Source: Heterobilharzia americana | Taxonomy: Eukaryota > Platyhelminthes > Trematoda > Strigeidida > Schistosomatidae | Assembly: GCA_944470555.2 (NCBI GenBank) | Contig: OX104127.1 | Span: forward strand, 52,752,934 to 52,816,933 | Direction of reading: 5' to 3' | Length of the DNA stretch: 64,000 bases | Shown: one piece after another, positions 1 through 11,965 of the stretch | Position numbering within the stretch: the first letter of the stretch is position 1 | Layout: every line of letters begins with the position of its first letter | Position numbers and translations under genes: made by a program | Notes under the pieces: generated by a model | Told to the model about the DNA's origin: nothing | The model's database searches: none | The model's input: only the letters and a program-made list of their open reading frames with translations

Positions 1-106
1 TGGATCTCGACGGATACCTGGAAGCTGATAGAGGAGAGGAGGATGGTGAAGCAGAAGATAAACCAGTACAGGCAAGGATGCTCAGCGACAAGAGGAACTG
101 AGCACA

Positions 107-736
107 ATGTATAAAACAGTGGACAAAGAAGTGAAGAAGAGTGCACGCAAAGACAAAATACACTTCTACGAAACACTGGTAAGTGAAGCAGAACAGGCTG
201 CAGGTAAGAGAGACCTGACGACATTGTATCAAATAACCAGGTTGCTGTCAGGGAAGAGACTAACACAGATGAAACCAATAAAAGATGAAGAAGGAAATTT
301 AATTATGAAGGAAGAGAAACAGAGGAAACGATGGGCCGACCACTTCAAGAAGCTCTTGAATCGACAACCACCACCACCTGCACTTCGTCCAGAAATACCA
401 CCTGCAGCCGCTGAATCACAAGTGAACATTAATCCCCCAACGAAAATGGAAGTCCTGAACGCCATAAAGCTACTGAAATGCGGGAAAGCAGCAGGACCAG
501 ATGGAATACCGCCAGAAGCACTGAGAACAGATGCAGAGACAACAGCGGACATGCTCACACCACTATTGCAGAAGGTGTGGAAGGAAGAGAAGGTACCTGA
601 CGATTGGAAGAAGGGTTACCTTGTCAAACTGCCGAAGAAGGGAGACCTCAGTGCTTGCAAGAACTGGCGCGGAATCACTCTCCTGTCCACCCAAAGCAAG
701 CAAAATATTAAGCCGCATCATCCTAGAGAGGCCTAA
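107..736 (+). pseudogene. RTE reverse transcriptase fragment, fingers region
   Basis: Open frame of about 209 codons holding the linker before RT and the first RT blocks. The line KAAGPDGIPPEALR is the typical LINE RT block 1, and VPDDWKKGYLVKLPKKGDL leads into KNWRGITLLS. After about position 690 the frame is lost and the RT continues in another frame. It is part of the broken RTE at 1-2031. The start shown is only the first ATG of the open stretch; in an intact element this lies inside one long protein that begins with an endonuclease. Confidence 0.8.
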
Positions 737-1124
737 AGACGCACTGGATTCAAAACTACGACCGGAACAGGCAGGCTTCAGGAAGTACAAATCATGTGCA
801 GACCGAATTGCATCGCTTCGTATCATCATAGAACAGAGCATAGAATGGCAATCACCTCTCCACCTCAACTTCATCGACTTTGAGAAGGCCTTTGACAGCG
901 TCGACCGAGAAGTAACTTGGAAACTGCTTCAATACTACGGAGTACCGCAAACCTTTATCTGCCTCATTCAACAACTATATGAAGATGCCACATGCCAAGT
1001 AATCCACAATGGGAAGCTCAGTGATGCCTTTGAAGTGAAGACAGGAGTGAAACAAGGTTGCCTACTATCCCCCATGATATTCCTGATTGTGGTCAACTGG
1101 ACTGGATCATGCAGCAAACAGTAG
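680..1124 (+). pseudogene. RTE reverse transcriptase fragment, palm region
   Basis: This open frame continues the RT after a frameshift near 690. It carries LRPEQAGFRKYKSCADRI, the aspartate block FIDFEKAFDSVDRE (catalytic motif A) and GVKQGCLLSPMIF (motif B). It stops near 1124, before the DFADD box at 1182-1202, which lies in the same frame but beyond stop codons. The order of the blocks matches RTE and related LINE reverse transcriptases. Overlapping open frames on the other strand have no known domain and are shadows. Confidence 0.8.
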
Positions 1125-1261
1125 GCAGCGAGAAGAGGGGGATACGCTGGCTGGACTGCGGAAAAGAACCTAGAAGACTTGGATTTCGCCGATGACTTGT
1201 GCCTGATGTCACACAAACTTGAAGATCTACAGGCGAAAACTAACAAGTTGACAAAAGAGGC

Positions 1262-1974
1262 GAAACAGCGAAGACGGGACTTCAGGTGAATATAGAGAAG
1301 ACAGAAGTGATGAAGATACCGCACCACCACCATCAACAACAACAACAAACTCCAACCACCGTCAACGGGAGAAACTTAAAAGAAGTAACCTCCCTCACTT
1401 ATCTAGGAAGCACTGTTTCAACTACAGGCGCCACAGGCACAGACGAGGACGTCAAAGTCAGAATCGGAAAAGCAAGACAGGCGTTCATTAGCCTGAAACC
1501 AGTGTGGAGATCTTCTGCACTCCGCTCAGTGTGTGGAACAAGATCCGGATTTTCAACACCAACGTCAAGTCAGTGCTCTTGTATGGCTCAGAGACTTGGC
1601 GCGTCACGAAAGGTATTTCCAATAAACTACAGACATTCATCAACAACTGCTTACGCTCGCTGCTGAAGATCAGATGGCCAGAAAAAATAAGCAACAAGGA
1701 ACTCTGGGAACGGACCAACCAAGAACCTATCACCCAACAAATATGTAGAAGGAAGTGGAGATGGATTGGGCATACACTGAGAAAGCCGACTGGGGACATC
1801 ACGCGTCAGGCCAGTTGCTCGAGTGGAATCCCCATGGGAAGCGACGAGTTGGACGTCCGAGGTGAGGGTGACATGGAGGAGGTCGTGCGAGGAGGAAATG
1901 AAAGCTTCTGGGCTGTCGTGGGACCAGGTTCAAAAGATCTCAGAGAACAGAGGTCACTGGAGGCGTGCTACTGA
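1262..1974 (+). pseudogene. RTE RT thumb and C-terminal domain, two frames
   Basis: The first frame (about 1286-1500) reads [10 protein letters not shown], then a His/Gln-rich run from a short CAC/CAA repeat, then NGRNLKEVTSLTYLGSTVST and [20 protein letters not shown] frameshift near 1504 moves the reading to [20 protein letters not shown] and [14 protein letters not shown]. These are the standard C-terminal lines of RTE proteins. The TYLGS site (about 1397-1411) matters because it is where two other copies in this window carry a TAGG repeat expansion; here it is unexpanded. Confidence 0.8.
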
Positions 1975-2031
1975 AGCCGTATGTTCCACTAGGAACCCAA
2001 GGGACTAATAATAACTAATAATAATAATTGT

Positions 2032-2924
2032 TATTTGTGTGATTTTACATAGACAATGAAACACTGAAAGTGTTTAAGCTTGTGGAGTTGAACGACTTTT
2101 AAGCGACTTTCAGTTCACACTAGATCCCTGTTAATATCTTCATTGACTTAAATGTGAAGTGAATTTCATGCAATAGTTAAACCTATCGTCGTTGCAGAGA
2201 AAGTAAAGTGTAAGTAAAAACGCAATCTGGTATCTAAAGCTACCACTTATGTTCTCGTTACCCCTGAAGGTAAAAAGTTTGACCTTTATGCAAAAGAATA
2301 ATATTTGTTCACTATTTAGACCTACCAGCCGTAATATGTTTGGGGTAACATATACTCAAAGGAACCAGAAAACTATTTAACCATGTTCACTTCAGATTTC
2401 ATGGTGGCACTGATTGGTTAACCTAAATTTTCAGACATTTTTTCATATAATTCGGTATACTACTAACAAAAATTGGCGAATGTCAAGCAAGAAGTACAGT
2501 AAACTTGTGCATCTTGCACCTGAATTATGATGATTGTTGTATGAGTACCTTCAGAATACAACGATAGACATCATTTGTGATGAAATTCAATTAGGCTGAA
2601 GAATCAGTAAACCTAAACAATGTATCGCTTACCGCCCAGTCTACATGACATGAGACAAGTTTACTTTTAGAATTAAGTGAATAATTAGGCATAAAATGTC
2701 TGGTGTCAGCATACTGGTTTGAAATATAGTAGTCCAGTAATAGCAGTTAACATCTAGAAGCCACCTATCAGCTGAACAAAGATAAAAGTAGGATTAAGTA
2801 ATTTGTAATCAGGAAATTTTAACATCTTTCCGTGCTGATAATATTGTCGTTATACAACTAGCCTCTAAAGGTAAATTTTGAAACTGTGAGATCCTTTTCA
2901 TTCCTAATAATTAAAAGATGAGAC
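2032..2924. other. AT-rich stretch, nothing recognised
   Basis: No open frame with a known domain and no repeat that I can match to others in the window. Short open frames are as expected by chance. Confidence 0.5.
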
Positions 2925-2995
2925 TATTGTGATCTGGTTGGCAAAATCTAGAGATCAGCTTGAGTAGTTCCCAACCACTCATTTTGTTCAAAAAT
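2925..2995 (+). repeat. Dispersed short repeat, family C
   Basis: The line GATCTGGTTGGCAAAATC, followed by a GAGATCAGC and a CCCAACCACTC block, recurs with changes at 24745-24880 (same strand) and 8498-8560 (opposite strand). A related CCCAACCACT/AGTGGTTGGG block is seen near 19975. It has no coding content. The type of element is unknown. Confidence 0.45.
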
Positions 2996-3449
2996 GGGTA
3001 CCAAACCATAACAGTGATTGATAGTAGGTAGCAATTTCAGTGGATACTAATTTCTGACTGAATGGTGATAAATGTTTTGATTATGAGTAACCCATCTGAC
3101 TTTCTAATAACGTCAGGATTGTAGCGAATTGTTCATTATCATTTACATAGGTATGTTTCCACCAAATCTTATTTTCTTGAAGTCTGTAAATACTTTCATC
3201 AGTAATTCGTATATTTAAAAATATAAATACTTAACAAGATTGAAAATTAACACAGTATGCTACCTAAAACGGCTGTACGATATAGGAAAAGCTTTCAAGT
3301 TATTTTTTATGCAAACAGACCACAAAGTAGAAAGTTATGTTGCCACATTGCAATTGACATACGAAGTAATTCTAGCAGGTCAGTTCACTTCACAACAAGG
3401 TTGACCAACAGAGAATCAAAACAGAATACCATCACTTTGATATTCTTAG

Positions 3450-3690
3450 TCGATACTGAATAGTAGTGGAATCCAAGTAATGCATTTTATCCAATTTGGG
3501 GCTCATCAGTTGAATGTACCTGCCCCCCAGTGAACCATGTTTTTCTCACTAAGACTTCGGCCACGATCGTGGGTTCTACTGCTTATCAAAAGTGAAAATA
3601 CAATCAATATTGAGGCATCGGTAGGGGAGCCTGTATGACAGTAAAGACCAGTCCGTTCTGTTCAATCAACGACGGGATAATACAAGCACC
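3450..3690 (-). repeat. Sm-alpha-like hammerhead repeat, decayed
   Basis: Minus-strand copy. The hammerhead (3472-3515) still has CUGAUGA and a stem II, but the GAAA line has become AAAA, so the conserved G12 is lost and it is probably inactive. A worn tRNA-like region follows, and the tail block (about 3605-3690, AATATTGAGGCATC...ACGACGGGATAATAC) lies in the plus orientation on the right. This order, minus hammerhead then plus tail, fits the foldback plan seen at other copies. Confidence 0.6.
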
Positions 3691-4261
3691 ATCAGGATAG
3701 CATCATTTTCTAATGTTTTATCAATAACTCAGAGTTTTTTATGGGTAACATGAAAAATGAATGATTTTTATGCTAATTTTTATAGTTAGTTACTTAACAA
3801 CTATCAGAGAGAACGAATATTGTTCAATTAACAGATTCGATTTAGAAGTAAAGATCACAGAAAAATCGGTTTATCAGATTTTCTAGAACATGAGACAAGA
3901 TGTTGATTCTGTTTCTTTATTCTACTATTACTCCTATTTCGCTTCATCACATGATATCATATTATCTCTTAAAGAAGATTAGTAAAGGAAATGACATGTA
4001 AAACTTTGTCTATTATAACAATCCTACTTGTTTTGCTATCGAGACAGCGATTAGAATTTGTCAGTTACAGACGTTACTGTTTACTACTATAGCTTGAATT
4101 GTTTTGCCCTACTGATATCACATCAGCAGAGGACAAGTGAGAACCAGAAAGAGCTGGGTAGTTGTTTTTTCCGGTTCATGTCTTCTGATTGGTTTAAAAA
4201 CACAAATGCATTCAGCATAAATTCCACAACTTTCTTATTTCTTTACAATTGAAACAACTAA
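3691..4261. other. AT-rich stretch, nothing recognised
   Basis: No known domain or repeat. The open frame near 4058-4252 has no recognised motif. Confidence 0.5.
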
Positions 4262-4560
4262 TCAGAATAATGTATTGATTGGTCACGGGAGTGCAATTAA
4301 TTTCATGTTGTCTAGTCTTGAATGCAAACCGAATTCTAACGATCAAATTTGCAATGAGGCAACCAAGCTAGGAAGCTCAGCATCGTGGTACCAGTCCTAC
4401 AGGAGGTCAGTTGCAGCCTGAATAACTCAATGGTAAAGTCGCTGACTACAACACTGGGTGACGTGGGTTCGAATTTCAGGCGGGACATCAGTTCCGTCGA
4501 GTGCCAAATGCTCGAAACCTATGTCCAAGGCTTCCTGCCGGTTGCCTCCAACCAACAAAT
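4262..4560 (+). repeat. tRNA-promoter repeat, family 3, one-armed copy
   Basis: The sequence matches 59980-60460 over its left flank block (TTGGTCACG..., ...CAACCAAGCTAGGAAGCTCAG) and its tRNA-like centre. The centre has a box A-like line CTCAATGGTAAAGTCGCTG and a box B-like GGTTCGAATTTC, as in pol III promoters of tRNA-derived SINEs. After it comes the right arm (GGGACATCAGTTCCGTCGAG, then CTTCCTGCCGGTTGCC). The inverted left arm present at 60116-60230 is missing here. Confidence 0.6.
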
Positions 4561-4589
4561 AATCAGAATAGTGTTTCGTCCAATTTAAA

Positions 4590-5134
4590 TTATGCCTGCC
4601 CTTACTTCACGCTGAATTCTGTCCCAGTGTGAAATTGTAAATCGACTTCTTCTGAGAAGCAATGAAATATGGCATCCAGAAAGTCAGCTGAAAGAATGAA
4701 TACTACCGAGTGTCATTCTTTAGTCTAGTCGATAAAAGCAACCCCTTTGAAAGATTCCTAATCGAACTAATGTTCAGTTCAGGGACGATAGTTTCGTTTA
4801 CTCTTTGTAGAAAAATTTATCCAACAGCACCATAACCTTCAGACTTTTCTCATTCTTGTATTACCAGTTTTGGTCACATCCGTCAGCCAATACCTTAGTG
4901 AACTTCATCCCGCTAATAGCAGTTGATGAAACTAATGAAAAAAGAAATGGATTAATTATTCTGACTTCAGTTTCGATTTATCACAAATAAAGATAGCTCC
5001 AGTGCGTAAACTTGTCACTATCTTATTGTCATTTCCTGGGTTATTCAGAGGTGAATTTTCAAGTTACGTAATGTTCCGTTGTCTCTTCTTTTCATTTTTC
5101 AGTGCTAATGCACACTGTGCGATCAAGCAAAATT
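4590..5134. other. AT-rich stretch, nothing recognised
   Basis: No recognised gene. It may hold unrecognisable upstream parts of the PLE remnant that starts near 5135. Confidence 0.4.
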
Positions 5135-5335
5135 ATCTGGTCTCCTAAATTTCATATAATGACTGTGAGGTCAAGTACATAGGTCAAACTAGCCGGTTAT
5201 AGTCAAGTGGATTGGTGGAACATAAGAATTTAGCTAAATATACAACGAAAAACCTCAGTAAAGTCAATAATCTGGACAAAATCTTGGCTACTACAACTTA
5301 TGAATTAACATAAAAACACAATAGGGTGGGGTAAA
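5135..5335 (+). pseudogene. Neptune-like PLE remnant, GIY-YIG part
   Basis: The translation reads YNDCEVKYIGQTSRL followed by VEHKNLAKYTT, the signature of a GIY-YIG nuclease of the Penelope type (YIG, Arg, then EH). The same line occurs at 27410-27490. The remainder of the protein is found at 5653-5800, after a hammerhead repeat that lies between the two halves. The copy has stops and is dead. Confidence 0.65.
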
Positions 5336-5365
5336 ATCACTGTACTTAACTAAGTCTTATATATG

Positions 5366-5652
5366 TTAATGGTGGATCATTGCTGGCAGTGGAATACAGG
5401 ATGCGCATTTCGTCCTATTTGGGACTCACCAGTCAGCTGGATGTACTTGCCTCCCAGTGAGTGATGTTGTTCTCACCGTGATTCGGACTCGGGAGCGATT
5501 GCTTCAAACACCAGCGTGATCTACATCACGATCCATCATTAACATTATCAGAAGGCAGGCAATATCGAGGCATCTGCACAGAAGCCCATATGCTAACAGA
5601 GACTGATAAATTCGGTCGAATCAACGACGGTATGATATAAAAACAATTATAC
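5366..5652 (-). repeat. Sm-alpha-like foldback repeat inside a PLE
   Basis: From left to right: minus hammerhead, minus tRNA-like centre, then CACGATCCATCATTAAC and the tail block in the plus orientation (AATATCGAGGCATC to GATATAAAAACAATTATAC). The hammerhead has four extra bases inside the CUGA-GA line (CUGACUGGUGAG), which breaks the core. The repeat separates the two halves of a PLE coding region, so it arrived later than the PLE. Confidence 0.7.
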
Positions 5653-5800
5653 TCAGTCCAATATAATTTGGTGGAGAGATTGATTACTGATTATTTGTTC
5701 ATCTATTCAACACTCAACATATATAATATAAATGACACAACACGTGTACCAGAGATATGGAAAATTTTACTACCAATAGAAATAAAGAATACCAGGTGAC
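5653..5800 (+). pseudogene. Neptune-like PLE remnant, C-terminal end
   Basis: The frame reads LVERLITDYLFIYST and then NDTTRVPEIWKILLP. This lines up with GWRKRFITESFFIQST and APVPDVWRILQ at 27620-27730, the end of the Neptune-like PLE. It is the continuation of 5135-5335, interrupted by the foldback repeat at 5366-5652. Confidence 0.65.
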
Positions 5801-6504
5801 AGGATTATATAACTGGAATGTGGTAAGTGGTGTGATTACACTGATATGATTATGAGCAATGATAATTTATGCTCGAAAGGTCATCAAGTATATAGAACTG
5901 TGTTGGCGTGTGTTATAAATCAAATAAACAAATCTAATATGGAATTAAATTCTACCATAGTGTTCAGTTTTCTTAAAAATCTCTTATTGAACTCAATTTT
6001 GACATCCGACTTCTTTTTTCTCATTCATTTCATAGTTTTTTTCATACCGAAAGTAAATGATTTGTAAAACAAAATGGGCAGTGACACAATTATACTATTT
6101 TGTTATTAACAGGTCATAAACACTATTTATGTAGGCCAGAGAGATGAGCTAATTAAATATATAAAAATCTCAGTGTGTCTAAAATATCCACAGCTCCAAA
6201 GTTTGCGCCATAAATTATGCGACACAAGAAAAGAAGTTCTGTTTATACGTACATATACGATTGCGAGTGAACAAGTTTTATTACCTTCTATAATACGTAT
6301 ACAACATTTTTTTTCATATGTTTAGAAGATGTATTAAGTTGAAAACATACTAAACTTGATGTACACCACCTTTTATGTGTAGCGAATGGTTTAACACATA
6401 TAAATTACCAAAAGGTTTGGTTTCCGTTAGGATATATAGTTTGTTTAAGCTGTGAGCGATGTCAGTTAGCAGCAGAACATTATGAAGCTGGTATTATTGC
6501 CTGT
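5801..6504. other. AT-rich stretch, nothing recognised
   Basis: The open frame at 5846-6067 shows no known motif. No repeat matched. Confidence 0.45.
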
Positions 6505-6738
6505 ATTATACCGTTGTTGATTAGACCCAACTGATCGGTCTCTGTTGGCATATAAACTCCTGTTCAGATGCCTCTATACTATCTCTGTATTAATTATCGT
6601 AATGATGGATAGTGACTTGAAGTGGAAACAATATCACTCATTGGGAGACAGGTATATCCAGCTAACGAATCCTAAAAAGGATGAAATGCGCATCCTGGAT
6701 TCCACTGTTACCCATTACCAATCATTATTATGAAGCTA
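6505..6738 (+). repeat. Sm-alpha-like foldback repeat, centre deleted
   Basis: The left part (6505-6600) is the tail block in minus orientation (CGGTCTCTGTTGGCATAT, then CAGATGCCTC). It runs straight into a plus-oriented hammerhead (6640-6715). The core is CUAACGA, with the conserved G5 changed to A, so it is probably inactive. The tRNA-like centre is absent. The join of a minus tail with a plus hammerhead is again the foldback arrangement. Confidence 0.65.
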
Positions 6739-7364
6739 GTTTTAAACAAATAATATAACTGTCTATTCCACGAAATTCACTCTAACAGCACTCATGTCAT
6801 TTATACCTTCGTTGAAGAGGAGCATAGAAACATCACAGCTGAATCAGTTTTCAGTCTATCTCCATTTCTGGTAAACATTTTTTGTCAGCTGTGTCAACCT
6901 AATGTTGAGTACTGCTATTCTGACTGGGTTGATATAGATTGATACCACCTAGATATAATGTTTCATGTTTAAAAAGTTGAGAAAACAAGCAAACTTTGGA
7001 AAAGGAATTTTCTTGCTCAAGTATTTTTGCTTTCAGATTTGTGTATTTGGACATTACCGGTAACCCACAGAAGTACTGTGTCAGCATTTCCAATAATCTA
7101 TTCTCTAAGCCAGGTTTAGTTCCTAAGTAGCAATCAAACATTCATTCATGTCATAATTGCTTACTTTATAAGCTTCAGTAAGTGTTATTTTACAAATCGC
7201 AAAAACCTAAGCTAACTTTTTATCATATTTACCTTGTTTTAACAGGTTCGCATGCAGTTGCTGCTCCTTTACGCTGAAACTAATAAATTTTATTGGTAGT
7301 TGGTACTGTCCTCTTGCAATCGTTTATTCTGTCGCTTAGTATTCGTAATCTCAGATACGCTTTC
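6739..7364. other. AT-rich stretch, nothing recognised
   Basis: An 80-codon open frame on the minus strand (6899-7141) has no recognised family. No repeat matched. Confidence 0.4.
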
Positions 7365-8130
7365 AAAGTGCGATTCAGGTTCAACAACAAAATCTACCGA
7401 CAAATAGATGGCGTAACAATAAGGACCATTACTAGCTTATGATAAGCCTGTAAGACACAACATTATGGAAAATAATAATATATATGTTATTTGTGATGAA
7501 CTAGTAAACGTTCGAGAAACCCTAATGACAAATGGATACCCACTGAAATTTATAGGTAAGAATATAAAACCAAAAACTGCCACAGTAAGCGTGCATATTA
7601 TTGAACATTGAATTCGAAGGAGATAATGCTGCTGTTTTACTTAGGAAGAGACTACTAATGTGCAAAAACAGAACATTCTTCAAGTTGTTATTCATCGTAG
7701 ACTGATATCAGTTGGAGGAACATTCTTCACCACCGATCTTAGAATCATATTCTGCTGTTAGAGACCTATTCGTCAATACGCAAAGGATAAGTTGGAGCAT
7801 TGGTCCACATGAATACATGCATATCAGTTTATTTGCTTCTGTGCAGCCGATTACATCAGTCGCACAATGTGCTAGCTTATGCAACGCCCTCGCAAACACT
7901 ATCCAACTTTCGTGACAAAAGGGAACAGAAATGCACCCTCAGCTCTGCTACAGAACACTCTGTAAACTCAGGATATTTGGCTTCTTTTGATAAGTCCTTC
8001 AAAATTTTGTACATATTGCAACTGAGCCACTCGAATGGAGTGAGGCTGAGATATCTGTGCATAACTGAAGCATTAGCAATTCACAAATTCAAACCATCAG
8101 TATACGTCCAAAAGAAGTTCTTGTAACCTT
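7365..8130 (+). mobile_element. Penelope-like element remnant, RT to C-terminus
   Basis: Pieces of a PLE protein appear in order on the plus strand in changing frames: FNNKIYRQIDGV (about 7378-7415, RT motif B region), LMTNGYPLKFI (about 7524-7556), EGDNAAVLLRKRLLMCK (about 7615-7665), YISR/IGRT remains of the GIY-YIG region near 7855, and EALAIHKFKPSVYVQKKFL (about 8068-8125). The last line matches EALAIRKFKPPLCIQKQFV of the PLE at 54449-56531. Large parts of the RT are deleted and there are many stops. Confidence 0.75.
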
Positions 8131-8497
8131 TTTCCTTCCTAAGGCCATTGGAAATTATCGACCAGTCTAAATAGCTCATACATGATGCAACTATTTCTTT
8201 CTACTTTGTAATAATTTTGTTTACTTCCTCATTATGTAATGTTGCACTGCAATGCAATTTATTTTGACCATTGACTAGGAACTACTCTGGAATATCCTAT
8301 CCTTTTTAACAAATATTCATGAATGTACAGCTAAGAGAATGATTTCGTTGAGAAAAATTTTTTCTTTGTTCCACTCATGTCATTTCCTACGTTTAAATGG
8401 GATTATTTCCATAATCCAGAATTATTGAAAAGTTCATGAGACAATACTACTACATATATGAAAACTCACTGAATTATTAACTGTTACTAACATTTTT

Positions 8498-8560
8498 AGT
8501 TAGAAACCACTCAGAGCAGTCTGTTGATTTCGCCAGGCAGATCAGAGTCTTCTAGGAATC
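8498..8560 (-). repeat. Dispersed short repeat, family C
   Basis: Read on the minus strand this gives GATCTGCCTGGCGAAATC and then a GAGTGGTTTC block, matching the family C copies at 2925-2995 and 24745-24880. Non-coding. Confidence 0.45.
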
Positions 8561-11500
8561 AGACAACTGGCTGCATCATTTGGGGCCAAGCTGAAAACTA
8601 TTTAGCAGTCAAAGTTGTGGACGCGGACCATGCAAGTTGTATATTATTTGCAAAAGGACCGCGCTATCAGTAATAAGCGTTTAGAAAATTTAGGTCTCAG
8701 CTCTTCAGAGGCACAAAACGTTTTCAGATGAATAAGTTACACTCCTAGGTAGTTGCGTATGGCAGATACGGCAATTTAGCAAAATCCAATTAGAAGCAAA
8801 ATCTTGGAATGTCACAGTGAGATATATCCAGAAATAAGAATAAATTCTGAAGTAAATGCAACCTATGCTCGTAATTTCATCAGTGCAAATTCCTTCTTCA
8901 CCTTTTCTGTAGATTCCTTCTTGATTTAAACGTAAAGCTGGGTAGTGTGATTCATTCAGCATTATTTATGATCCATATACTGCATATAACACCAAAGTAA
9001 TAAATGGCAGACATCAGTTTATTCTGTGAGGCTTAAATGTCATCCTAGTAGTAGTTATGTCACTCAGCATTTAAAATGGCTGTATTTGTGAAATGTCCGA
9101 GACGATAACAACTTTCAGTACATGAAATACACCTAGTTGAACGATTGAAGTTAATTTGCTATTGAACTCATAAGCATATATCTGGTAAGCGCTATTTTTA
9201 AGAATATATATCATTAGCATTTTGCGCGATAGTAGGAGAGAAGTGAAACTATAATAACCGACCGTTAGGAATATATGGAGCATGAACAATGTGCAATAGA
9301 CGGCGGAACAGGAACATCTTTACAAATGTACTTTCAGTAAACCTCAAATTCAAAGGTGATATTGTCGCGGACATCCTTCGTAAATATTTTCAAAGCTCTT
9401 AAGTAGAATATTCTATGCTACCAACCTCCATTTTGTTTTCTCAAGCCAACACATGATTCGTCAATGCATGAAAAACATGTTGACTTATTGTGCCTCACTA
9501 ATGTGTGTTGTCAGTTCCACTTGCTGCTGTGGACTTGAGTTCATCCATCCATCTAAATATACTGTGTAACAATCCGAGCACAAAGCCACTTCATCGTTGA
9601 ACACATCTAAGATTCTGGACATCTATATCCTTCGAAAATATCGTTCACATTTCATTACAAAGTTCAACCGAACCGTTTATCATTTGTATTTTTCTACTGG
9701 ATATCACTGTCTGGGATATAAACGTTTGGTGATTTACACGAAAAAAAGATGAACGACGGATAACATTTATCGCAATAAAACTATTTAAAGTGACTGAGAA
9801 CAAAACAAAGACTGCAACGCATAAATAACGTGAAAAGTATATCAAAGAAATACAAGACGCTCTTCAAGGGAAACTTATTAACTGACTCATAAATCACCTT
9901 TGAGGGAAAATATTCAAGAAATAAGATTCAAAAGACATTCGCTGTAAAAATATGAATAATTCATGATATTTTACTGAATTACCTAGCTGATTCTCTTATG
10001 TTTCACCACAGCCTCACTAGTTATATCAAATTAAGGTGATGGGCGATAGGAACAATTCGATTTGTTTCAAGTTTGTTCGTCATTTTTAACCTATTTTGAA
10101 GTCAAAAAAAAATTTTCTTGGTTTCCCTTCTTCTAAGCCTTACAGACGAGAATCATCCTTTGAATATACAACGATAAAAAGGTTTAGAATCGAAACATTT
10201 TTATTACAAAATAAAAACTATTGATCATTACTTTGTAAGGTTTCGATCTTATTAGTTGAGTTTTAATTTCCATTGTCAGTGCAAAGATTAAAATTTAGGT
10301 ACAGCTAACTAACAAGCTACATAATGGTATGAACCTTTTATCTTGATCTACACTGCTAGCCACTATCAGATTAGCGTCAAATAAACACTTTTTAAGTGTT
10401 TCAACGTATGTTCAGTAAACTGACTGATATTAAAAAGAGGAGCACACTTCAACAATAGGGTAGGAAACAACTAAATTTCAGTTTCTTTTTCCTAAGTAAC
10501 AACCAGCTGAGTAGGTGTGTACACGAAATAGAATGTTAGATGCAATATTTTTGATTATCGTATCAACATTTGACTACAGCCAATATATTGTGTTCAAAAC
10601 GTCATCCGATAACTAGTACTCTTATCACTAATAGGTAAGCTGAAATAAAACTCATTTGTATTGGTTAAATCTATGCATGATGATATTAAGGCCAGTTTCA
10701 TGATAATCTAGTCCCTTTTACTGACTATGTTACTGTATTTTTCACTCAGTGTTACCAAGCATAAGTGACTGTTTTTATTACCTTATATATTACTTAGATT
10801 TGTCAAACGATGAACATAGTCACTTATCTTCAGTGGAGATGAGTGAAGTTATCATTATAACAGAAAAGATTTTTCATTTCCTCGAGTGAAAATGAACCAT
10901 TCCTTTAACAGTGATAACTTATATCATATACATCCATCTGAGGAACTATGCTTCATCCGAAATGATTTAAAAGTCAAGTCAAAGTAGGAACTGTTAAAAG
11001 TTTAATATACTAAATAATAACTTGAATTTTGCCATCATATTTATGTGTATTGGTTTTAAACTATCAAAATGTCTGGTAATATATTTATTGAAAATTGAAT
11101 TTTCACACCAATGAAGACTCCACACTTTAAATGAAAGTGTTAGTGTATTTTTGCCTATTTCTGTTGCGTTTATTAAGTTTTGAAGATGTTAAAATAATAT
11201 TTTCTATGTACTAACATCAATTGGAAGATCAGTGAGAACTTAAAAGCATTAGAAAAGTGTTTCGTTCCGGAAATGGACTCCTCAGAAGTGCACAGCAACC
11301 ACGCTGAGAGGGGGAATGAAGCTAGATGCCATCGGATCGCATAACGTCCATGATACTATTTATTAAGTGGATTGCAATTCAATTATTCCTATCCATATGT
11401 ATGCTAAAAAACGATAGCACATGATATAACACAAGCTTTTATCCACTTTCTTGCAGAGTGCTTTACCTTAGACTTTACTCAGTGGATAATTTATTTCATA

Positions 11501-11754
11501 ATAACAATACTGTGCAATGTATCAGAGGTGGTTCTAACTATGCAAACTTGTTAAGTAGACTGGATAACTATACAGTGCTGGAGTAAAACCGTTCCAAACT
11601 GAATTCAATGTCATATTCACCATGAGCCACTATCCAGTTGCAAAACCACTGAAGTTAGAAGCTATCAAAAGTGGGGTCAGCCAAGTCAAAGAGAAAGTGA
11701 ATGCCAATAGATAACTTTGAGTGACAATCACACTGCATCGCAAACTGACAAAAG
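8561..11754. other. Long AT-rich stretch, nothing recognised
   Basis: About 3.2 kb without a recognised gene or repeat. Open frames at 8705-8962, 9071-9289 and 9645-9845 (minus) show no domain or splice context that I would trust. Confidence 0.45.
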
Positions 11755-11965
11755 TCGAAGACAGTGAACCATTGAACTCCCACCCAGTAGCTGAATTGCT
11801 AACGCGCTCACTACGACACCTGAAGGTCATGAGTTCGACCTCTGGCGAGGTCGTGAATGCATACTGCTGAAAAATCCCAAACTAAAATAGATAGTAGTCC
11901 AGTGCTTCAAGTGGTTCTTTCGAAGATATTAGTTCATGATGAATACTATCTTGAAATAAATAAAT
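11755..11965 (+). repeat. tRNA-promoter repeat, family 2, decayed hammerhead
   Basis: The head has a box A-like AGCTGAATTGCTAACGCG and a box B-like GAGTTCGACCTC. Then comes a worn hammerhead region (about 11853-11912, ACTGCTGAAAAATCCC to AGTAGTCCAGTGC) and the family tail TTAGTTCATGATGAATACTA. The core line is CUGAAAA and the GAAA is lost, so activity is unlikely. Other copies: 12600-12815, 14045-14205, 16145-16335, 16925-17115 and 32140-32450. Confidence 0.6.

Larger units (their letters stand above)
1..2031 (+). mobile_element. RTE-clade non-LTR retrotransposon, 3' part, decayed
   Basis: This is the 3' two thirds of an RTE-like LINE, cut by the window edge; its first bases match position 48597 of the near-complete copy at 47300-50755. 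The reading runs through RT blocks in order: AAGPDGIPPEALR (about 490-525), KNWRGITLLS (about 660-690), FIDFEKAFDSVDRE (about 870-912), GVKQGCLLSP (about 1045-1075), the catalytic DFADDLC box (1182-1202), and the C-terminal [15 protein letters not shown] (about 1758-1802). The element ends in a TAA-rich tail (2006-2031), as RTE elements do. The reading frame changes several times and there are stops, so this copy cannot make a whole protein. Schistosome SR2/SR3-type RTE elements are the closest family from memory; the exact subfamily is not settled. Confidence 0.9.
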
